Part shown: one piece after another, positions 36,286-47,109 of the stretch
Layout of the letters: every line of letters begins with the position of its first letter
How positions within the stretch are numbered: position 1 is the stretch's first letter
Assembly: GCA_946409515.1 (NCBI GenBank)
Contig: CAMJWS010000005.1
Span: 1-64,000, forward strand
DNA length: 64,000 bases
Origin: an uncultured Caryophanales bacterium
GTDB taxonomy: Bacteria; Bacillota_I; Bacilli_A; RFN20; CAG-826
Direction: 5' to 3'
Made by a program: the position numbers and the translations under genes
Notes under the pieces: generated by a model
Databases searched by the model: none
What the model was told of the DNA's origin: nothing
The model's input: the letters and a program-made list of their open reading frames with translations, nothing else

Positions 36286-37483
36286 AATAGGTCGTTTAAA
36301 AGCGGTTCTTCTTCACGAACCAGGTGATGAACTCCATAACTTAACACCAAAGAAGTTAGATGACTTATTATTTGATGATATTCCATGGCTCCCATTAGCG
36401 AAGAAAGAACATCAAGCTTTCGCTAAAACTTTTAAGGATGCTGGAGTTAAGGTCGTTTATCTTACAGATTTAATGACTGAAGTTTTAGATTCCTCTAATG
36501 AAATTAAAAATCAATTCGTTGAACAATTTATCAAAGAAGCTCATATCAGAAGCAATACTCTTAGAGAAGTCGCTACTGAATATTTAAGAAATATTAAGGA
36601 TAATAAAGAACTCATTTTAAAAACCATTGCTGGTATTAAAAAGAGTGAATTACCTAACTATCAAGTTAAGTCTTTAGCGGATCATGTTGATGATTATCCA
36701 TTTGTTACTGATCCAATGCCAAACTTATATTTTACTCGTGACCCATTTGCCTCTATCGGTAATGGTGTCTCACTTAACAAAATGTATTCCATTACAAGAA
36801 GTAGAGAAACAATCTTTGGTGAATATATCTTTAAGTATCACCCAACATATAAAACCACACCTTTATATTATTCTCGCTATGAGGACGTGAATATCGAAGG
36901 TGGAGACATCATGGTTCTTAATAACCATGTTCTAGTCGTTGGCGTTAGCCAAAGAACATGCGCTGAAGCGGTAGAACGTTTAGCAAAGAATCTCTTCTAT
37001 AACAATGAAACAGATTTTGATACCGTCTTAGCGTTTACCATTCCACAAGCTAGAACATTCATGCACTTAGATACAGTCTTTACCCAAGTGGATGTAAATA
37101 AATTTGCGATTCATAAAGGCTGCTATGAAAAGTTAAAAATCTTTAGAATTACTAAAGACTTCAATAATGATAAGAAAGTCAAAGTTATGGAATTAGATCA
37201 AAAACTTGAAGACGTCTTAGAGTCATATATTGGCTTGCCAGTCACTCTTATCCCATGTGGTGGTGGAGACACTATTAGTGCGGACCGTGAACAATGGTCA
37301 GATGGTAGTAACTTCGTGGCTATTGCCCCAGGTGAAGTCATCGCTTATGAAAGAAACGACATCACAAACGCTGCGCTTATAAAAGCGGGTATTAAAGTCC
37401 ATATCATTCCTTCTAGTGAGTTATCTAGAGGTAGAGGTGGACCAAGATGTATGTGTATGCCATTAGTTAGAGAGGAATTATAA
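36260..37483 (+). CDS. arcA: Arginine deiminase
   Basis: ADI, 407 aa, hydrolyses arginine to citrulline and ammonia. Motifs: N-terminal [31 protein letters not shown], the EGGD motif ([11 protein letters not shown]), MHLDTVFT, and the catalytic Cys near the end in [15 protein letters not shown]. The ATG at 36260 follows SD GAGGAGG; a longer in-frame start would lie inside the EamA gene and add sequence foreign to the family. arcB begins 2 nt after its stop. Confidence 0.96.
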   Translation: MKNVQVNSEIGRLKAVLLHEPGDELHNLTPKKLDDLLFDDIPWLPLAKKEHQAFAKTFKDAGVKVVYLTDLMTEVLDSSNEIKNQFVEQFIKEAHIRSNTLREVATEYLRNIKDNKELILKTIAGIKKSELPNYQVKSLADHVDDYPFVTDPMPNLYFTRDPFASIGNGVSLNKMYSITRSRETIFGEYIFKYHPTYKTTPLYYSRYEDVNIEGGDIMVLNNHVLVVGVSQRTCAEAVERLAKNLFYNNETDFDTVLAFTIPQARTFMHLDTVFTQVDVNKFAIHKGCYEKLKIFRITKDFNNDKKVKVMELDQKLEDVLESYIGLPVTLIPCGGGDTISADREQWSDGSNFVAIAPGEVIAYERNDITNAALIKAGIKVHIIPSSELSRGRGGPRCMCMPLVREEL

Positions 37484-37485
37484 AA

Positions 37486-38475
37486 ATGAACTTATATAAA
37501 AGAAACTTATTAACTTTATTAGATTTCACTCCTGAAGAAATCCAATACTTATTAGATTTATCTCTTTCTTTAAAAAAGAAAAAACACAATGGTGAAGCCC
37601 ATGATGTTTTAAGAGGTAAGAACATTGTTCTTCTTTTTGAAAAAGATAGCACAAGAACGAGATGCGCTTTTGAAGTAGCGGCCGCTGATTTAGGTATGAA
37701 CGCTGTTTATATTGGTAGCAGTGGTTCTCAAATGGGTAAGAAAGAATCTATCGCTGATACAGCGAGAGTGTTAGGCAGAATGTTTGATGGCATTGAATAT
37801 AGAGGCTTTAAACAAAAGACTGTTGAAGACTTAGCTAAATATTCTAAAGTTCCAACATGGAATGGTTTAACTGAAGATTATCACCCAACACAAATCCTCG
37901 CGGACTTTATGACCATCATTGAACAAAAAGGCAAACTTAAAGGTATTAAGATGGCCTATTTAGGTGATGGCAGATATAACATGGGTAATTCCTACTTAGT
38001 AGGGGCCGCGAAAATGGGCTTAGATTACCGTATGGTTGGACCAAAAGAATTATGGCCAAATGAACAGTTAAAAAATAGATGTTTAGAAATCGCTAAGAGT
38101 ACCGGCGCTAAATTAACATTTACTGAAAGTGTTGAAGAAGGCGTTAAAGACGCTGATGTTGTTGCTACAGACGTCTGGGTTTCTATGGGTGAAGATGCTT
38201 CCGTTTGGGAAGAACGTATCAACTTATTAAAACCATATCAAGTTAATACCCGTGTCATGTCTTTAGCAGATCCTAAAGCCATCTTCATTCACTGTTTACC
38301 ATCCTTCCATAACTTAGAAACTAAAGTCGGTATGGAAGTTTATGAAAAGTTTGGACTTAACGGTTTAGAAGTTACTGAAGAAGTATTTGAAGGTAAACAA
38401 TCAGTGGTCTTTGATGAAGCCGAAAATAGATTACACACTATTAAAGCGGTCATGTTAGCCACTATGAAAGAATAA
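37486..38475 (+). CDS. arcB: Ornithine carbamoyltransferase, catabolic
   Basis: OTC, 329 aa, here converting citrulline and phosphate to ornithine and carbamoyl phosphate for ArcC. The carbamoyl-phosphate site [18 protein letters not shown], and the ornithine-site motif HCLPSFH are intact. An AGAGG SD lies in the arcA 3' end. Context with arcA supports the catabolic form. Confidence 0.96.
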   Translation: MNLYKRNLLTLLDFTPEEIQYLLDLSLSLKKKKHNGEAHDVLRGKNIVLLFEKDSTRTRCAFEVAAADLGMNAVYIGSSGSQMGKKESIADTARVLGRMFDGIEYRGFKQKTVEDLAKYSKVPTWNGLTEDYHPTQILADFMTIIEQKGKLKGIKMAYLGDGRYNMGNSYLVGAAKMGLDYRMVGPKELWPNEQLKNRCLEIAKSTGAKLTFTESVEEGVKDADVVATDVWVSMGEDASVWEERINLLKPYQVNTRVMSLADPKAIFIHCLPSFHNLETKVGMEVYEKFGLNGLEVTEEVFEGKQSVVFDEAENRLHTIKAVMLATMKE

Positions 38476-38511
38476 AAAGTGTTATAGTAATAACAAGGAG
38501 GCTCATTTGCC

Positions 38512-40104
38512 ATGAAAAAAAGATTTTATATCACAACCCCAATTTATTATCCAAGCGCTAAGCTTCACATCGGTCATGCATATTGCACAACCTTAACCGA
38601 TGTTTTTGCCCGTTATAAACGCTTAAGAGGATTTGAATGCTATTTCCTTACCGGCGCTGATGAACACGGCATGAAGATTGAAAAGAATGCTGCAGCCGCA
38701 GGTAAGACACCACAAGAATTCGTGGACGGCATTGTTGAAGGTTTCTATAAGTTATGGGATTTATTAAAAATCTCTAATGATGACTTTATTAGAACTACAC
38801 AAGAAAGACACACAAAAGTGGTGCAAGACATCTTCTCGAAGATGCTCGCTAATGATGATATCTATTTAGGTAAATATAAAGGTTGGTACTGTAAAGAATG
38901 TGAAGCATTCTGGACAGATACACAAGCTGGACCAGATCATCTCTGCCCTGACTGTGGTAGACCAGTCCAAATGGCGGAAGAAGAAGCATACTTCTTTAAG
39001 ACAAGTAAATATGTTGATAGCTTAATGAAGTTCTTTGATGAAAATCCAAAGTTCTTAGTGCCTGAATCTCGTAAGAATGAAATGATTAATACATTCATTA
39101 AGCCAGGATTAGATGACTTATGTGTTTCAAGAACATCATTCTCTTGGGGTATTCCAATCAGAGAAAATCCAAAACACGTTATCTATGTTTGGTTAGATGC
39201 ATTAACCAATTACATTACCGCTTTAGGCTATGATAGTGATCATCCAGAATTATTCAATAAGTTCTGGCAAGATCCTGAATGTGAAACCATTCACATCTTA
39301 GGCGCGGATATCACTAGATTCCACGCTATTTATTGGCCAATGTTCTTAGAATCATTAGGTTTAAGAAAACCAGATAGAGAATTCGTCCATGGCTTATTAA
39401 TGATGAAAGATTCTAAGATGAGTAAATCTAAAGGCAATGTCGTTGATCCATATCCACTCGTAGAAAGATATGGTGTTGATGCGGTTAGATATTACTTAAC
39501 TAGAGAAATCAACTTCGGTAGTGATGGTAGCTTTGCGCCAGAATTGTTCGTTGAAAGAATTAACCAAGATCTCGCTAATGCGTTAGGTAACTTACTTAAT
39601 AGAACAGTTTCTATGATTAATAAATACTTCGATGGTGTTGTTCCTGGATATAAAGGCCGCATCAATGAAGTTGATGGTAATTTAGAAGATTTAACAAAGT
39701 TAACTATTGAATCTTATGAAAGATTAATGGATGACTTAAAGATTACCGACGCTATCGCACAAGTTAACGAATTAGTGAATAGAGCTAACAAATACATTGA
39801 TGAAACTGAACCTTGGGCCTTAGCCAAAGATCCAGAAAAGAAAGCTAATCTTGAATCAGTTATGACTCACTTAGCCAATTCCTTATATGTCGCTGGTATG
39901 CTCATGAAACCGGTCTTAGTTACTGCTTCTGATAAGCTATTTGACCAATTAGGCGTCACTGGTGATTTGCTCAATTATGACAAAATTAAGCAATACGGTA
40001 TCGTTTCTGGCTTAAAAGTGGAGAAGAAAGATCAACTCTTCCCAAGACTAGATGCCGCGGTTGAAGTTGAGTATATCCAAAGCTTAATGGCGAATAATAA
40101 ATAG
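38512..40104 (+). CDS. metG: Methionyl-tRNA synthetase
   Basis: A 530-aa class I synthetase that charges tRNA-Met. HIGH motif as AKLHIGHAY near residue 15; KMSKS as DSKMSKSKGN near residue 303; zinc knuckle CKECEAFW...CPDCG. It lacks the C-terminal tRNA-binding EMAP/Trbp111 domain found in B. subtilis MetRS, so it is the short form. SD AAGGAGG at good spacing. The 37-nt gap after arcB has a short GTTAT/ATAAC inverted repeat but no T-run, so read-through from arcB is possible. Confidence 0.97.
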   Translation: MKKRFYITTPIYYPSAKLHIGHAYCTTLTDVFARYKRLRGFECYFLTGADEHGMKIEKNAAAAGKTPQEFVDGIVEGFYKLWDLLKISNDDFIRTTQERHTKVVQDIFSKMLANDDIYLGKYKGWYCKECEAFWTDTQAGPDHLCPDCGRPVQMAEEEAYFFKTSKYVDSLMKFFDENPKFLVPESRKNEMINTFIKPGLDDLCVSRTSFSWGIPIRENPKHVIYVWLDALTNYITALGYDSDHPELFNKFWQDPECETIHILGADITRFHAIYWPMFLESLGLRKPDREFVHGLLMMKDSKMSKSKGNVVDPYPLVERYGVDAVRYYLTREINFGSDGSFAPELFVERINQDLANALGNLLNRTVSMINKYFDGVVPGYKGRINEVDGNLEDLTKLTIESYERLMDDLKITDAIAQVNELVNRANKYIDETEPWALAKDPEKKANLESVMTHLANSLYVAGMLMKPVLVTASDKLFDQLGVTGDLLNYDKIKQYGIVSGLKVEKKDQLFPRLDAAVEVEYIQSLMANNK

Positions 40105-40123
40105 TCTTAATCGCTTAAAAAAT

Positions 40124-40163
40124 ATCCCCTGCAATTTTCTTCGATTATTGCGGGGATTTTTTT
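40124..40163 (+). terminator. Terminator after metG
   Basis: Stem ATCCCC(T)GCAA/TTGCGGGGAT with one bulged T, then a T-run. Confidence 0.88.
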
Positions 40164-40197
40164 ATGAAATTTGCATAAAAAAATAAACTTGCTAAAA

Positions 40198-40203
40198 TAT
40201 AAT
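40198..40203 (+). promoter_or_regulatory. -10 box of the ABC operon, 7 nt before the start codon
   Basis: A consensus TATAAT ends 7 nt before the ATG at 40211. An in-frame ATG at 40202 overlaps this -10 box and cannot be in the mRNA, so 40211 is the start. Confidence 0.65.
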
Positions 40204-40210
40204 GCGCGTT

Positions 40211-42463
40211 ATGTATTATTTAATTCTCGCAGTTACATTACTTATCTTCCTCGGGGTAATAGTGTTAATTCACTATAAATTCCCTAAACTTCAAAAGCTC
40301 ATTGTTGAAAGAATAATGGTCTTTGTTTTAATGGCGGTTTTTGCTGTGAGATTTATGTCTTATAACGATGTGCAATTTGTGGACGCTAATTTCAATTTCT
40401 ACACTTTGGTCCGTGCGAATAACTATGATGGGGCAATGGTCAATCCATTCATTGGTGTCGTCGGTAACATCTTTATGTGGCTTGAAGTCACCGCGATGTT
40501 AATAGTGTTGCTTAGACCTTGGTCATATTTTAAAACTGCTAAGTTCTACACTAAGCATATTGCTTTACCAATCTTAGTATTGGCTGCGATTTCCTTGCAT
40601 CCAATGATTATGATGATGCAAGGAGATAACCACACTAGTGTTTTATCCATCATGCTTCCTATTGAAGTAGGCGGCTTATTATCACTGGCTATTTTCTATT
40701 TAGCAAAAGATTTCAAAGTAAAAATTTCTAAACACTCCTACGCTGAAGTTATTGTCTTTAGTGTTCTTATTAACTTATTCACCATGCCATGCTTCATACC
40801 ACACTTCTTCTTTGGTATGGGTCCATTAGGCAGAAACGTTATTGATTTCAGTGTTGTTCACCGTGTGTTCTTATATACTTCATGTATCATCATTCCATTA
40901 AGTGTTTATTTCTGCTTAAGAAACGCTCACCAAGATAAGATTCATTACTCCTTAGTGTTTATCTCATTAGGCACATTGATCTCCTATATGGTGGGTCATA
41001 AATATGACACGATTCTTAGACCCTGGGAATGGCCATTACATTTATGTAACTTAGCGATGATATTGCTTCCTATTTGCTATATCTTTAGGACAAAACGTTT
41101 ATTCTATTTCACATATTTTATTAACGTCTTTGGTGCGGTTTTAGCGATGCTAATGCCTGACTATCGTGATTCATTATTAGTGCTTAATCCAAATGTTTGG
41201 TATTTCTGGATTAACCACTGCTGTGCTTATATGATGCCTTTATTAGGCGTAGCCTTATATGAATTTGATCGACCAAAATTAAAGCAATTCGGTTTCTCTT
41301 CTATTTGGTTCCTCGCCTACTTCATGGTGGTTCTCACATTAAACACTGTCTTCACTGGTTTAGAAGGTACAGTGACCCCTATGGGTACCATTAGTGGCAC
41401 TGACTATTTCTTTATTAACTCCACATTTATCGCGGAAAAACTTGGTAAATGGGCGGAGAACATCTTTAATAACTTGGTTATTACATTTACAATCAATGGT
41501 CGTACAATGACCATGCATATTGTCTATCAACTAATCTATTATGTCGTTTATGCATTAATAGGATTTGGCGTTTGGTTCATTTATCAGTTGATGTTTGACA
41601 TCGCTGATTCGCATAAAGCATTACATTACAGATTGAAAGGTATTCGTATTGATAAACTCGCCCTTAAGTCGGCGTTAAATGGAAGGAGCTTAGATAAACC
41701 TATGGATGAAAATGTTGGTATTAGTTTAGAGCTAAAGAATTTCTCAAAGAAGTATGGTTTAAATAACTACTATTCTGCTAGAAATGTGAACTTATCCGTT
41801 AAAGGTGGGGAAGTGTTTGGCTTCCTTGGTCCTAATGGTGCGGGTAAATCCACATGTATTAAATCTATCGTCGGTATTCAACCAATTACTGATGGTTCCA
41901 TCTCTGTCTGTGGCTATGATGTTAAAACACAGGGTGTGGGCGCTAAATCGCTAATTGGCTTTGTTCCTGACCATTACGCTTTATATGAAAATTTAACAGG
42001 TAGAGAATACCTTAACTATATCGCTGATATTTACGAAGTTTCTAAAGAAGATAGAAATGAACGTTTGTCTAGATATATCGAAAGATTTGAATTAAAAGAT
42101 TCCATTGATAATAAAATCAAAACCTATTCTCATGGTATGAAACAAAAAGTCACAATTATTGCCGCTTTAGTCCATGATCCTAAGGTTTGGATTTTAGATG
42201 AACCTCTAACAGGTTTAGATCCAACATCTATTTATCAAGTGAAAGAGTGTATGAGAGAACACGCTTCTAAAGGCAATATCGTTTTCTTCTCCTCTCACTT
42301 AATTGATATCGTTGAAAAGTTATGCGATAGAATCGCCATTATCAAACATGGAGAAATCCAAGCCCAATTATCTCTTAAAGACATTGAAGAAAGTGGTCGT
42401 TCACTTGAAGAATTCTACTTAGAGACAATTGGTGATAACACCACAAAAGTTGAAGGTAAATAA
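40211..42463 (+). CDS. Fusion of a YwaF/TMEM164-like membrane domain with an ABC transporter ATPase
   Basis: A 750-aa protein. Residues 1-~480 have about 12 helices and look like YwaF (TIGR02206)/TMEM164 proteins, with WEWPLHLCNLAMILLP and NPNVWYFWINHCCAYMMP. A ~45-residue linker leads to a full ABC ATPase: Walker A GPNGAGKST near residue 540, YSHGMKQKV signature, and Walker B VWILDEPLTGLD. The downstream gene is the expected exporter permease, with a 1-nt TAATG overlap. The membrane part may be an enzyme or extra transport subunit; the exported substrate is unknown, though lipids are plausible given TMEM164. Confidence 0.82.
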   Translation: MYYLILAVTLLIFLGVIVLIHYKFPKLQKLIVERIMVFVLMAVFAVRFMSYNDVQFVDANFNFYTLVRANNYDGAMVNPFIGVVGNIFMWLEVTAMLIVLLRPWSYFKTAKFYTKHIALPILVLAAISLHPMIMMMQGDNHTSVLSIMLPIEVGGLLSLAIFYLAKDFKVKISKHSYAEVIVFSVLINLFTMPCFIPHFFFGMGPLGRNVIDFSVVHRVFLYTSCIIIPLSVYFCLRNAHQDKIHYSLVFISLGTLISYMVGHKYDTILRPWEWPLHLCNLAMILLPICYIFRTKRLFYFTYFINVFGAVLAMLMPDYRDSLLVLNPNVWYFWINHCCAYMMPLLGVALYEFDRPKLKQFGFSSIWFLAYFMVVLTLNTVFTGLEGTVTPMGTISGTDYFFINSTFIAEKLGKWAENIFNNLVITFTINGRTMTMHIVYQLIYYVVYALIGFGVWFIYQLMFDIADSHKALHYRLKGIRIDKLALKSALNGRSLDKPMDENVGISLELKNFSKKYGLNNYYSARNVNLSVKGGEVFGFLGPNGAGKSTCIKSIVGIQPITDGSISVCGYDVKTQGVGAKSLIGFVPDHYALYENLTGREYLNYIADIYEVSKEDRNERLSRYIERFELKDSIDNKIKTYSHGMKQKVTIIAALVHDPKVWILDEPLTGLDPTSIYQVKECMREHASKGNIVFFSSHLIDIVEKLCDRIAIIKHGEIQAQLSLKDIEESGRSLEEFYLETIGDNTTKVEGK

Positions 42464-44148
42464 TGAAACAACTATTGCGACTGACATTATTCCAACTCAA
42501 AGACAAAATTGATATGTCATGGGTGAAGTCTAAAAAGACTTTAATCCAATCAATTGTTTTTGGCATATTGAAATTTATCGTTGTTGCAGCGGTGGCCTTT
42601 GGTGTCTTATATGCCTTAACCACGGTTGGTTTTATTTCTAAATATCAAGATGTCTTACCGTTATTCACAATGTTCTTAACGGTCATCACTTTCTTAAATT
42701 TGTGTTCCTCAACTTATAACTTAACTAAGTCCTTATATCTCTCGGATGATAATAAAGTATTAATTACCTTACCAGTTAATGCGAACAAATTATTCTTCTC
42801 TAAATTATTCGTTTATTTCTTCTACGAACTGAAGAAATCATTAAATATTTTGGTTCCAGGTGTCTTTGGCTTCTTGTTATTTGAAACTATTGGCTTCAAA
42901 GGCAGTGAATTAAGCGCTTTAACAATCCTTTGGATGATTATCCCAATTATTTTATTGGTCGTCATCCAAGTCCTTTTATCCGCGGTTATTTCTATTCCAT
43001 TTATGTATGTTTACCGTTTATTTAAACGCAATCAAATATTCGATTTAATCGTTGTTGCCTTAGCGGTCGCAGCATTTATCTTTGTTGTGGTTAAACTCAT
43101 TAACCTAATCCCAGAAGATATCGATTTAGATAGACAGTGGCCGTCCATGGTTAATGGCTTTGAAAACTTTATTGTGACATTCGATAAATATGCTTATCCA
43201 ATTAATTTATATTCTCGTATCTTCTTTGGCGAATCATGTAGCAGTGGTTATCACTATCAATTAATTGGTTTTACCTTTGTTAGAACATTAATCGCTATTG
43301 GGGCTGTTGGATTATTAACATTGCTTGCCTTCCTTCTTATTAGACCAGTCTATTTCAAGATGATTTATAAGACTTTTGAATTTGATAAGAATCCTCAGTT
43401 AGTGGCGAAAAAGAATGTGAAGCACAAGAAATATATCACCTTCGCTAATAAGGAATTTAAGTTATCATTTAGAGACTTTGATATTTCTGGTTCATATATC
43501 GCGATATATATTATTATTCCTATTTTATTGTTATTTATGGACCGAGTGATTTCCGCAATCTCCACATCCATGAGAGGTGATAACATCGCTATCGCGGTTA
43601 ATGTCTTGTTAACCATTCTTCCTTTATTAGCGAGTAACTCCACAATTGCAACTCTATATTCTAAAGAAGGCAGAACAGCTTACTTAACAAAGAGTAATCC
43701 AGTTAATCCATTTATTCCATTAGCAAGTAAACTATTGTTTAACTTATTATTCTGCGTACCATCAATTGTGGCTTGTTCAATTATTTTTGCAAATTTTAGC
43801 GGATTAGGGGTACTAATTGCCGTCTTATTTAGTGTGTCAGTATTATTAATCCAATACGCACACATCTTCTATAGTGCGGCTCAAGATATCATGAATCCAC
43901 AAAATGAGGTCTACGCCACAACTGGTAGTGATTTCAATAATCCAAACGAGGCTAGAGCCACAATTATGGCATTCGTAGGATCATTTATCATTACTGTTGT
44001 CCTTTACTTCATGCTTAATGAATCCATGACCTTACACAACAACTATTTATCCGCTTTTATTAGATTATTTATCATCGCGGTAGTGTTATTCGCAGGATTC
44101 TTATATCTTTTCATTAGAAAGATACAAGCGTTCTATTATGAAAAGTAG
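42463..44148 (+). CDS. ABC exporter permease partner
   Basis: A 561-aa integral membrane protein with 10-12 helices in two halves. The segment YLSDDNKVLITLPVNANKLFFSKL is typical of the putative ABC-exporter permeases of Bacillota that pair with an upstream ATPase. It overlaps the ATPase stop by one base (TAATG), which couples their translation. A charged mid-protein loop (~residues 300-335) follows the sixth helix. Substrate unknown. Confidence 0.8.
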   Translation: MKQLLRLTLFQLKDKIDMSWVKSKKTLIQSIVFGILKFIVVAAVAFGVLYALTTVGFISKYQDVLPLFTMFLTVITFLNLCSSTYNLTKSLYLSDDNKVLITLPVNANKLFFSKLFVYFFYELKKSLNILVPGVFGFLLFETIGFKGSELSALTILWMIIPIILLVVIQVLLSAVISIPFMYVYRLFKRNQIFDLIVVALAVAAFIFVVVKLINLIPEDIDLDRQWPSMVNGFENFIVTFDKYAYPINLYSRIFFGESCSSGYHYQLIGFTFVRTLIAIGAVGLLTLLAFLLIRPVYFKMIYKTFEFDKNPQLVAKKNVKHKKYITFANKEFKLSFRDFDISGSYIAIYIIIPILLLFMDRVISAISTSMRGDNIAIAVNVLLTILPLLASNSTIATLYSKEGRTAYLTKSNPVNPFIPLASKLLFNLLFCVPSIVACSIIFANFSGLGVLIAVLFSVSVLLIQYAHIFYSAAQDIMNPQNEVYATTGSDFNNPNEARATIMAFVGSFIITVVLYFMLNESMTLHNNYLSAFIRLFIIAVVLFAGFLYLFIRKIQAFYYEK

Positions 44149-44160
44149 GGAGGGGAAGAT

Positions 44161-44652
44161 ATGAAGAAATCAACAATCTTATTACTTGTTATCGTCTATA
44201 TCGTTTCCTTCTTCGTGATTGGCTTATTAGGCCATTCCATCAGAAACTATAATCCAGAAGTCTATCCAGAAAGCGTTGAGATTATTGATCCTGATAATAG
44301 AACAGAGATGTCAAAAGACACTGTTGACCCTGACACAGGTGAGCTTTTGTATCATTATTATTTCGTCTATAAGAATTACAAAAGTGGGGATAGTGTTAGA
44401 ATTAAAGCAAATATCAAACCTGATAATTGTACCTATCCTGATGTAAAATTTACTAAGGATGAAAGCGACACATCATTTAAAATTGAGACGCACGAAACAA
44501 ATCCAAATATCGAAAAAAACTTCGCTTTAATCACGTTAACTGACGAATTAGAAACCGTTTTATCAACGCCATTCTTTGTGTCCACCACAAACCCTGGCAG
44601 TCAAATAAAACTTAAAGTATGTATCACATTTGTTAGTCCACTCTTATCTTAA
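44161..44652 (+). CDS. Membrane-anchored extracellular protein, third gene of the ABC unit
   Basis: A 163-aa protein with one N-terminal helix (~5-25) acting as uncleaved signal anchor and no lipobox, then an extracellular beta-rich domain (VEIIDPDNR..., YYFVYKNYKSGDSVRIKANI). The SD GGGAGGGG lies 12 nt after the permease stop, so it is probably an accessory subunit. No named family recognised. Confidence 0.65.
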   Translation: MKKSTILLLVIVYIVSFFVIGLLGHSIRNYNPEVYPESVEIIDPDNRTEMSKDTVDPDTGELLYHYYFVYKNYKSGDSVRIKANIKPDNCTYPDVKFTKDESDTSFKIETHETNPNIEKNFALITLTDELETVLSTPFFVSTTNPGSQIKLKVCITFVSPLLS

Positions 44653-44717
44653 AGATATTGTAAAATAATATTTATTAGGTATGATAATTGAGCAAGTTAA
44701 CAAAGGAGGTCTTTGTT

Positions 44718-47090
44718 ATGAAAAAAGCCAAATTAAGTACGTTATTGATTACTTTATTGTCATTAACAAGTCTAGTTGCTTGTAATCCAGGTGAAATTAC
44801 AAGTTCTAGTAATAATAGTGGTTCTTCTAATCAACCAAGCGCAAGCTCTGCTATCGAATTAACCGCTATTGCGTTAAACAAAACCGAAACAAGCATTTTA
44901 TTAAACTCCACAGAAACATTAACTGTGACATTCACTCCAAACAATGCCACCGATAAAGAAGTGGAATGGAGTAGTGATGATGCCACAATCGCTTCTGTTG
45001 AAAATGGTGTTGTCACCGCTAAGAAGATTGGTGTTGCTAACATCACTGTTAAGAGCAAGAAGAACGCTAGCATTTCTGCTACTTGTAAAGTAACAGTTAA
45101 AGATAACGTTATTTTATCTAACGTTTCCGCTAAACATGAATTCGTTTTATACGAGCAAAACAAAGTGAAAGACGAAAAGAATGATGACGGTTTCTATGAT
45201 CATACACAATCATATAAAGTTGGTGATGATAATGCTTTCAATGTTAAACCAGCTTTAACAGTCTTAGATGCTAAAACATATCAACCAGTCAGTGCTAGCC
45301 AATGGTTACACGATTTCACAATCAGCGCTAAACTTGGTAATGACACTGTCGGTGAAGAATATTTCAAAGTCTTAGACGCTCGTGAATGTAATGTTGACTT
45401 CACTGAAGCTGCTGTTGGTAAGACATTTACCATCAGTATTGCCCCAGGCGGTGTTGATGCTTCTAAAGTTGCTCAATTTACTAAATCCATTACCGTTGAT
45501 GTTGTGGATGGTTATAACGTTTATAACGCTAAAGAATTAGGCTATTTCGATACACGTCCTCAAGATTACGAACACGATGTTCCTAGAATGGAAGATGATA
45601 ATAACTGGAAAGCCAAATGGGCAGAATTCAAAATTGCCAACAATATGAATCCTGACTATTTACCAGCTTCTTTAATTCTTCAAACAGATATCGCAGTTAC
45701 CGCAAACGATGTTCCTAGTAACTTCTTCTATACAGCTGAACAAGCCGCTGCTTTAGGTGATACAAAAGCTGCTGGTTCCTTAGTGGACTTCACATTCTTT
45801 TATGAACGTACAGTTGCAGGCGACATGACAATCGATGGTAACTATTTCGATTTAGACTTCTCTGCTATCCCATTAATCAAAAGAGAAAGACAAAAAACAA
45901 CCGCAGAAGGTGCAGTTATTGGTCACGCTGCTGCATTTAAAGCAATCGCCGGTGGTGATATTACTTTCCGTAATATCAATATGACAGGTAACGCTAAGAA
46001 AGCTGCTAGTGATGAAGATAAGATTTACGCTGGTGGTATTATCTTCTCTAAAGCCGCTGGTTCTAAATCTTTAAAAGCTTATAACATGATTGCCACTAAG
46101 TTCTACATCACATTCTTTGGTGAAGATCCAGATACCAACGGTGACCCATTTACCGAATTTGAATTAGATAAAGTTAAATGCTTTGATAACTATAACTCAT
46201 TCTTATATAACTGGGGTTCAACAGTTACTGCAAAGAACTCATTATTCAGAAGCTGTGGTGGTCCAGTCCTTATTCAAGACCATACAAACACAGACACATA
46301 TGAATCAAATAACGGTTTCGTTATTGATGGCTTTGCGCCAGTCGCTAACTTCATTGACTGCACAATTAAAAACTATGTCAGTGGTTCAGAAGCATGGTTC
46401 CAACAATTTAACGCTACTTCTGTAACAAATGATATTAAGATGTTATCCGACTTGTTCTACGCTACAGGATTACCAAAATCATTTGTCACCAATGATAAAG
46501 GTGAAGGTAAGTTATACCAAGCCTTAGCCACTGCTGGTGAAAACGCTTTCTTTAACTTCATTGTCTTAAATAAATCTGGTCGTGCCGAAGGCATTACAAC
46601 CGTTCCAGCTTGTGGTACAGTCAATTTCACAAACACCGATAAGACAATCACATTCAATTATCGTCAACCACCAGTTGATGATCCTGTTTATTTAGCCTAT
46701 GTTGCATATAACACCGCTAGCGATGAAGAAAAGCAAGCTGCATATCAAGCTTTAGGTGCTGCAGCACTTGCCAAAGGCATCATTACTGATCCTAATGATC
46801 CAGAAGCTGGAAACAAGATTATGGGTTACTTTGAAAGCCTTTGTATGGAACATATGATGCTAAGAGGCGTCAATAACAATGGTGGCCCTGTCTTCGACTT
46901 TGGCGAACGATTTGGTTTATTAGCCTATGATGGTAGAAACCCATTCTTACAACCAATTCAAAATGTTGTAGCAGGCTCTGCTAGCCAATTCACACCAACA
47001 CAAGAACAATTAGCCAATATGCCAAATTACTGCACAATCTATTATGGCGGTATGGCATTAGTGATGGAATTAACCCCATACGTGGCTTAA
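44718..47090 (+). CDS. Large surface lipoprotein with BIG2 domain
   Basis: A 790-aa lipoprotein: signal peptide with lipobox LVAC (Cys near residue 22), Ser/Asn linker, a BIG2-type Ig-like domain (residues ~45-130: VEWSSDDATIASVENGVVTAKKIGVANITVKSK), then a long region with beta-solenoid-like segments (DITFRNINMTGNAKKA, CFDNYNSFLYNWGSTVTAKNSLFRSCGG). It may bind or process a polymer at the cell surface. SD AAAGGAGG; the start at 44718 gives a clean signal peptide. A TATGATAAT -10 box is seen near 44680. Catalytic residues are not apparent. Confidence 0.8.
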   Translation: MKKAKLSTLLITLLSLTSLVACNPGEITSSSNNSGSSNQPSASSAIELTAIALNKTETSILLNSTETLTVTFTPNNATDKEVEWSSDDATIASVENGVVTAKKIGVANITVKSKKNASISATCKVTVKDNVILSNVSAKHEFVLYEQNKVKDEKNDDGFYDHTQSYKVGDDNAFNVKPALTVLDAKTYQPVSASQWLHDFTISAKLGNDTVGEEYFKVLDARECNVDFTEAAVGKTFTISIAPGGVDASKVAQFTKSITVDVVDGYNVYNAKELGYFDTRPQDYEHDVPRMEDDNNWKAKWAEFKIANNMNPDYLPASLILQTDIAVTANDVPSNFFYTAEQAAALGDTKAAGSLVDFTFFYERTVAGDMTIDGNYFDLDFSAIPLIKRERQKTTAEGAVIGHAAAFKAIAGGDITFRNINMTGNAKKAASDEDKIYAGGIIFSKAAGSKSLKAYNMIATKFYITFFGEDPDTNGDPFTEFELDKVKCFDNYNSFLYNWGSTVTAKNSLFRSCGGPVLIQDHTNTDTYESNNGFVIDGFAPVANFIDCTIKNYVSGSEAWFQQFNATSVTNDIKMLSDLFYATGLPKSFVTNDKGEGKLYQALATAGENAFFNFIVLNKSGRAEGITTVPACGTVNFTNTDKTITFNYRQPPVDDPVYLAYVAYNTASDEEKQAAYQALGAAALAKGIITDPNDPEAGNKIMGYFESLCMEHMMLRGVNNNGGPVFDFGERFGLLAYDGRNPFLQPIQNVVAGSASQFTPTQEQLANMPNYCTIYYGGMALVMELTPYVA

Positions 47091-47109
47091 TTAAATTAAC
47101 AAAAGAAAC

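Noticed and set aside
40202-40210. ATG at 40202 as start of the ABC fusion protein
   Set aside because: This codon overlaps the consensus -10 box, so it would not be transcribed; the next in-frame ATG at 40211 fits.
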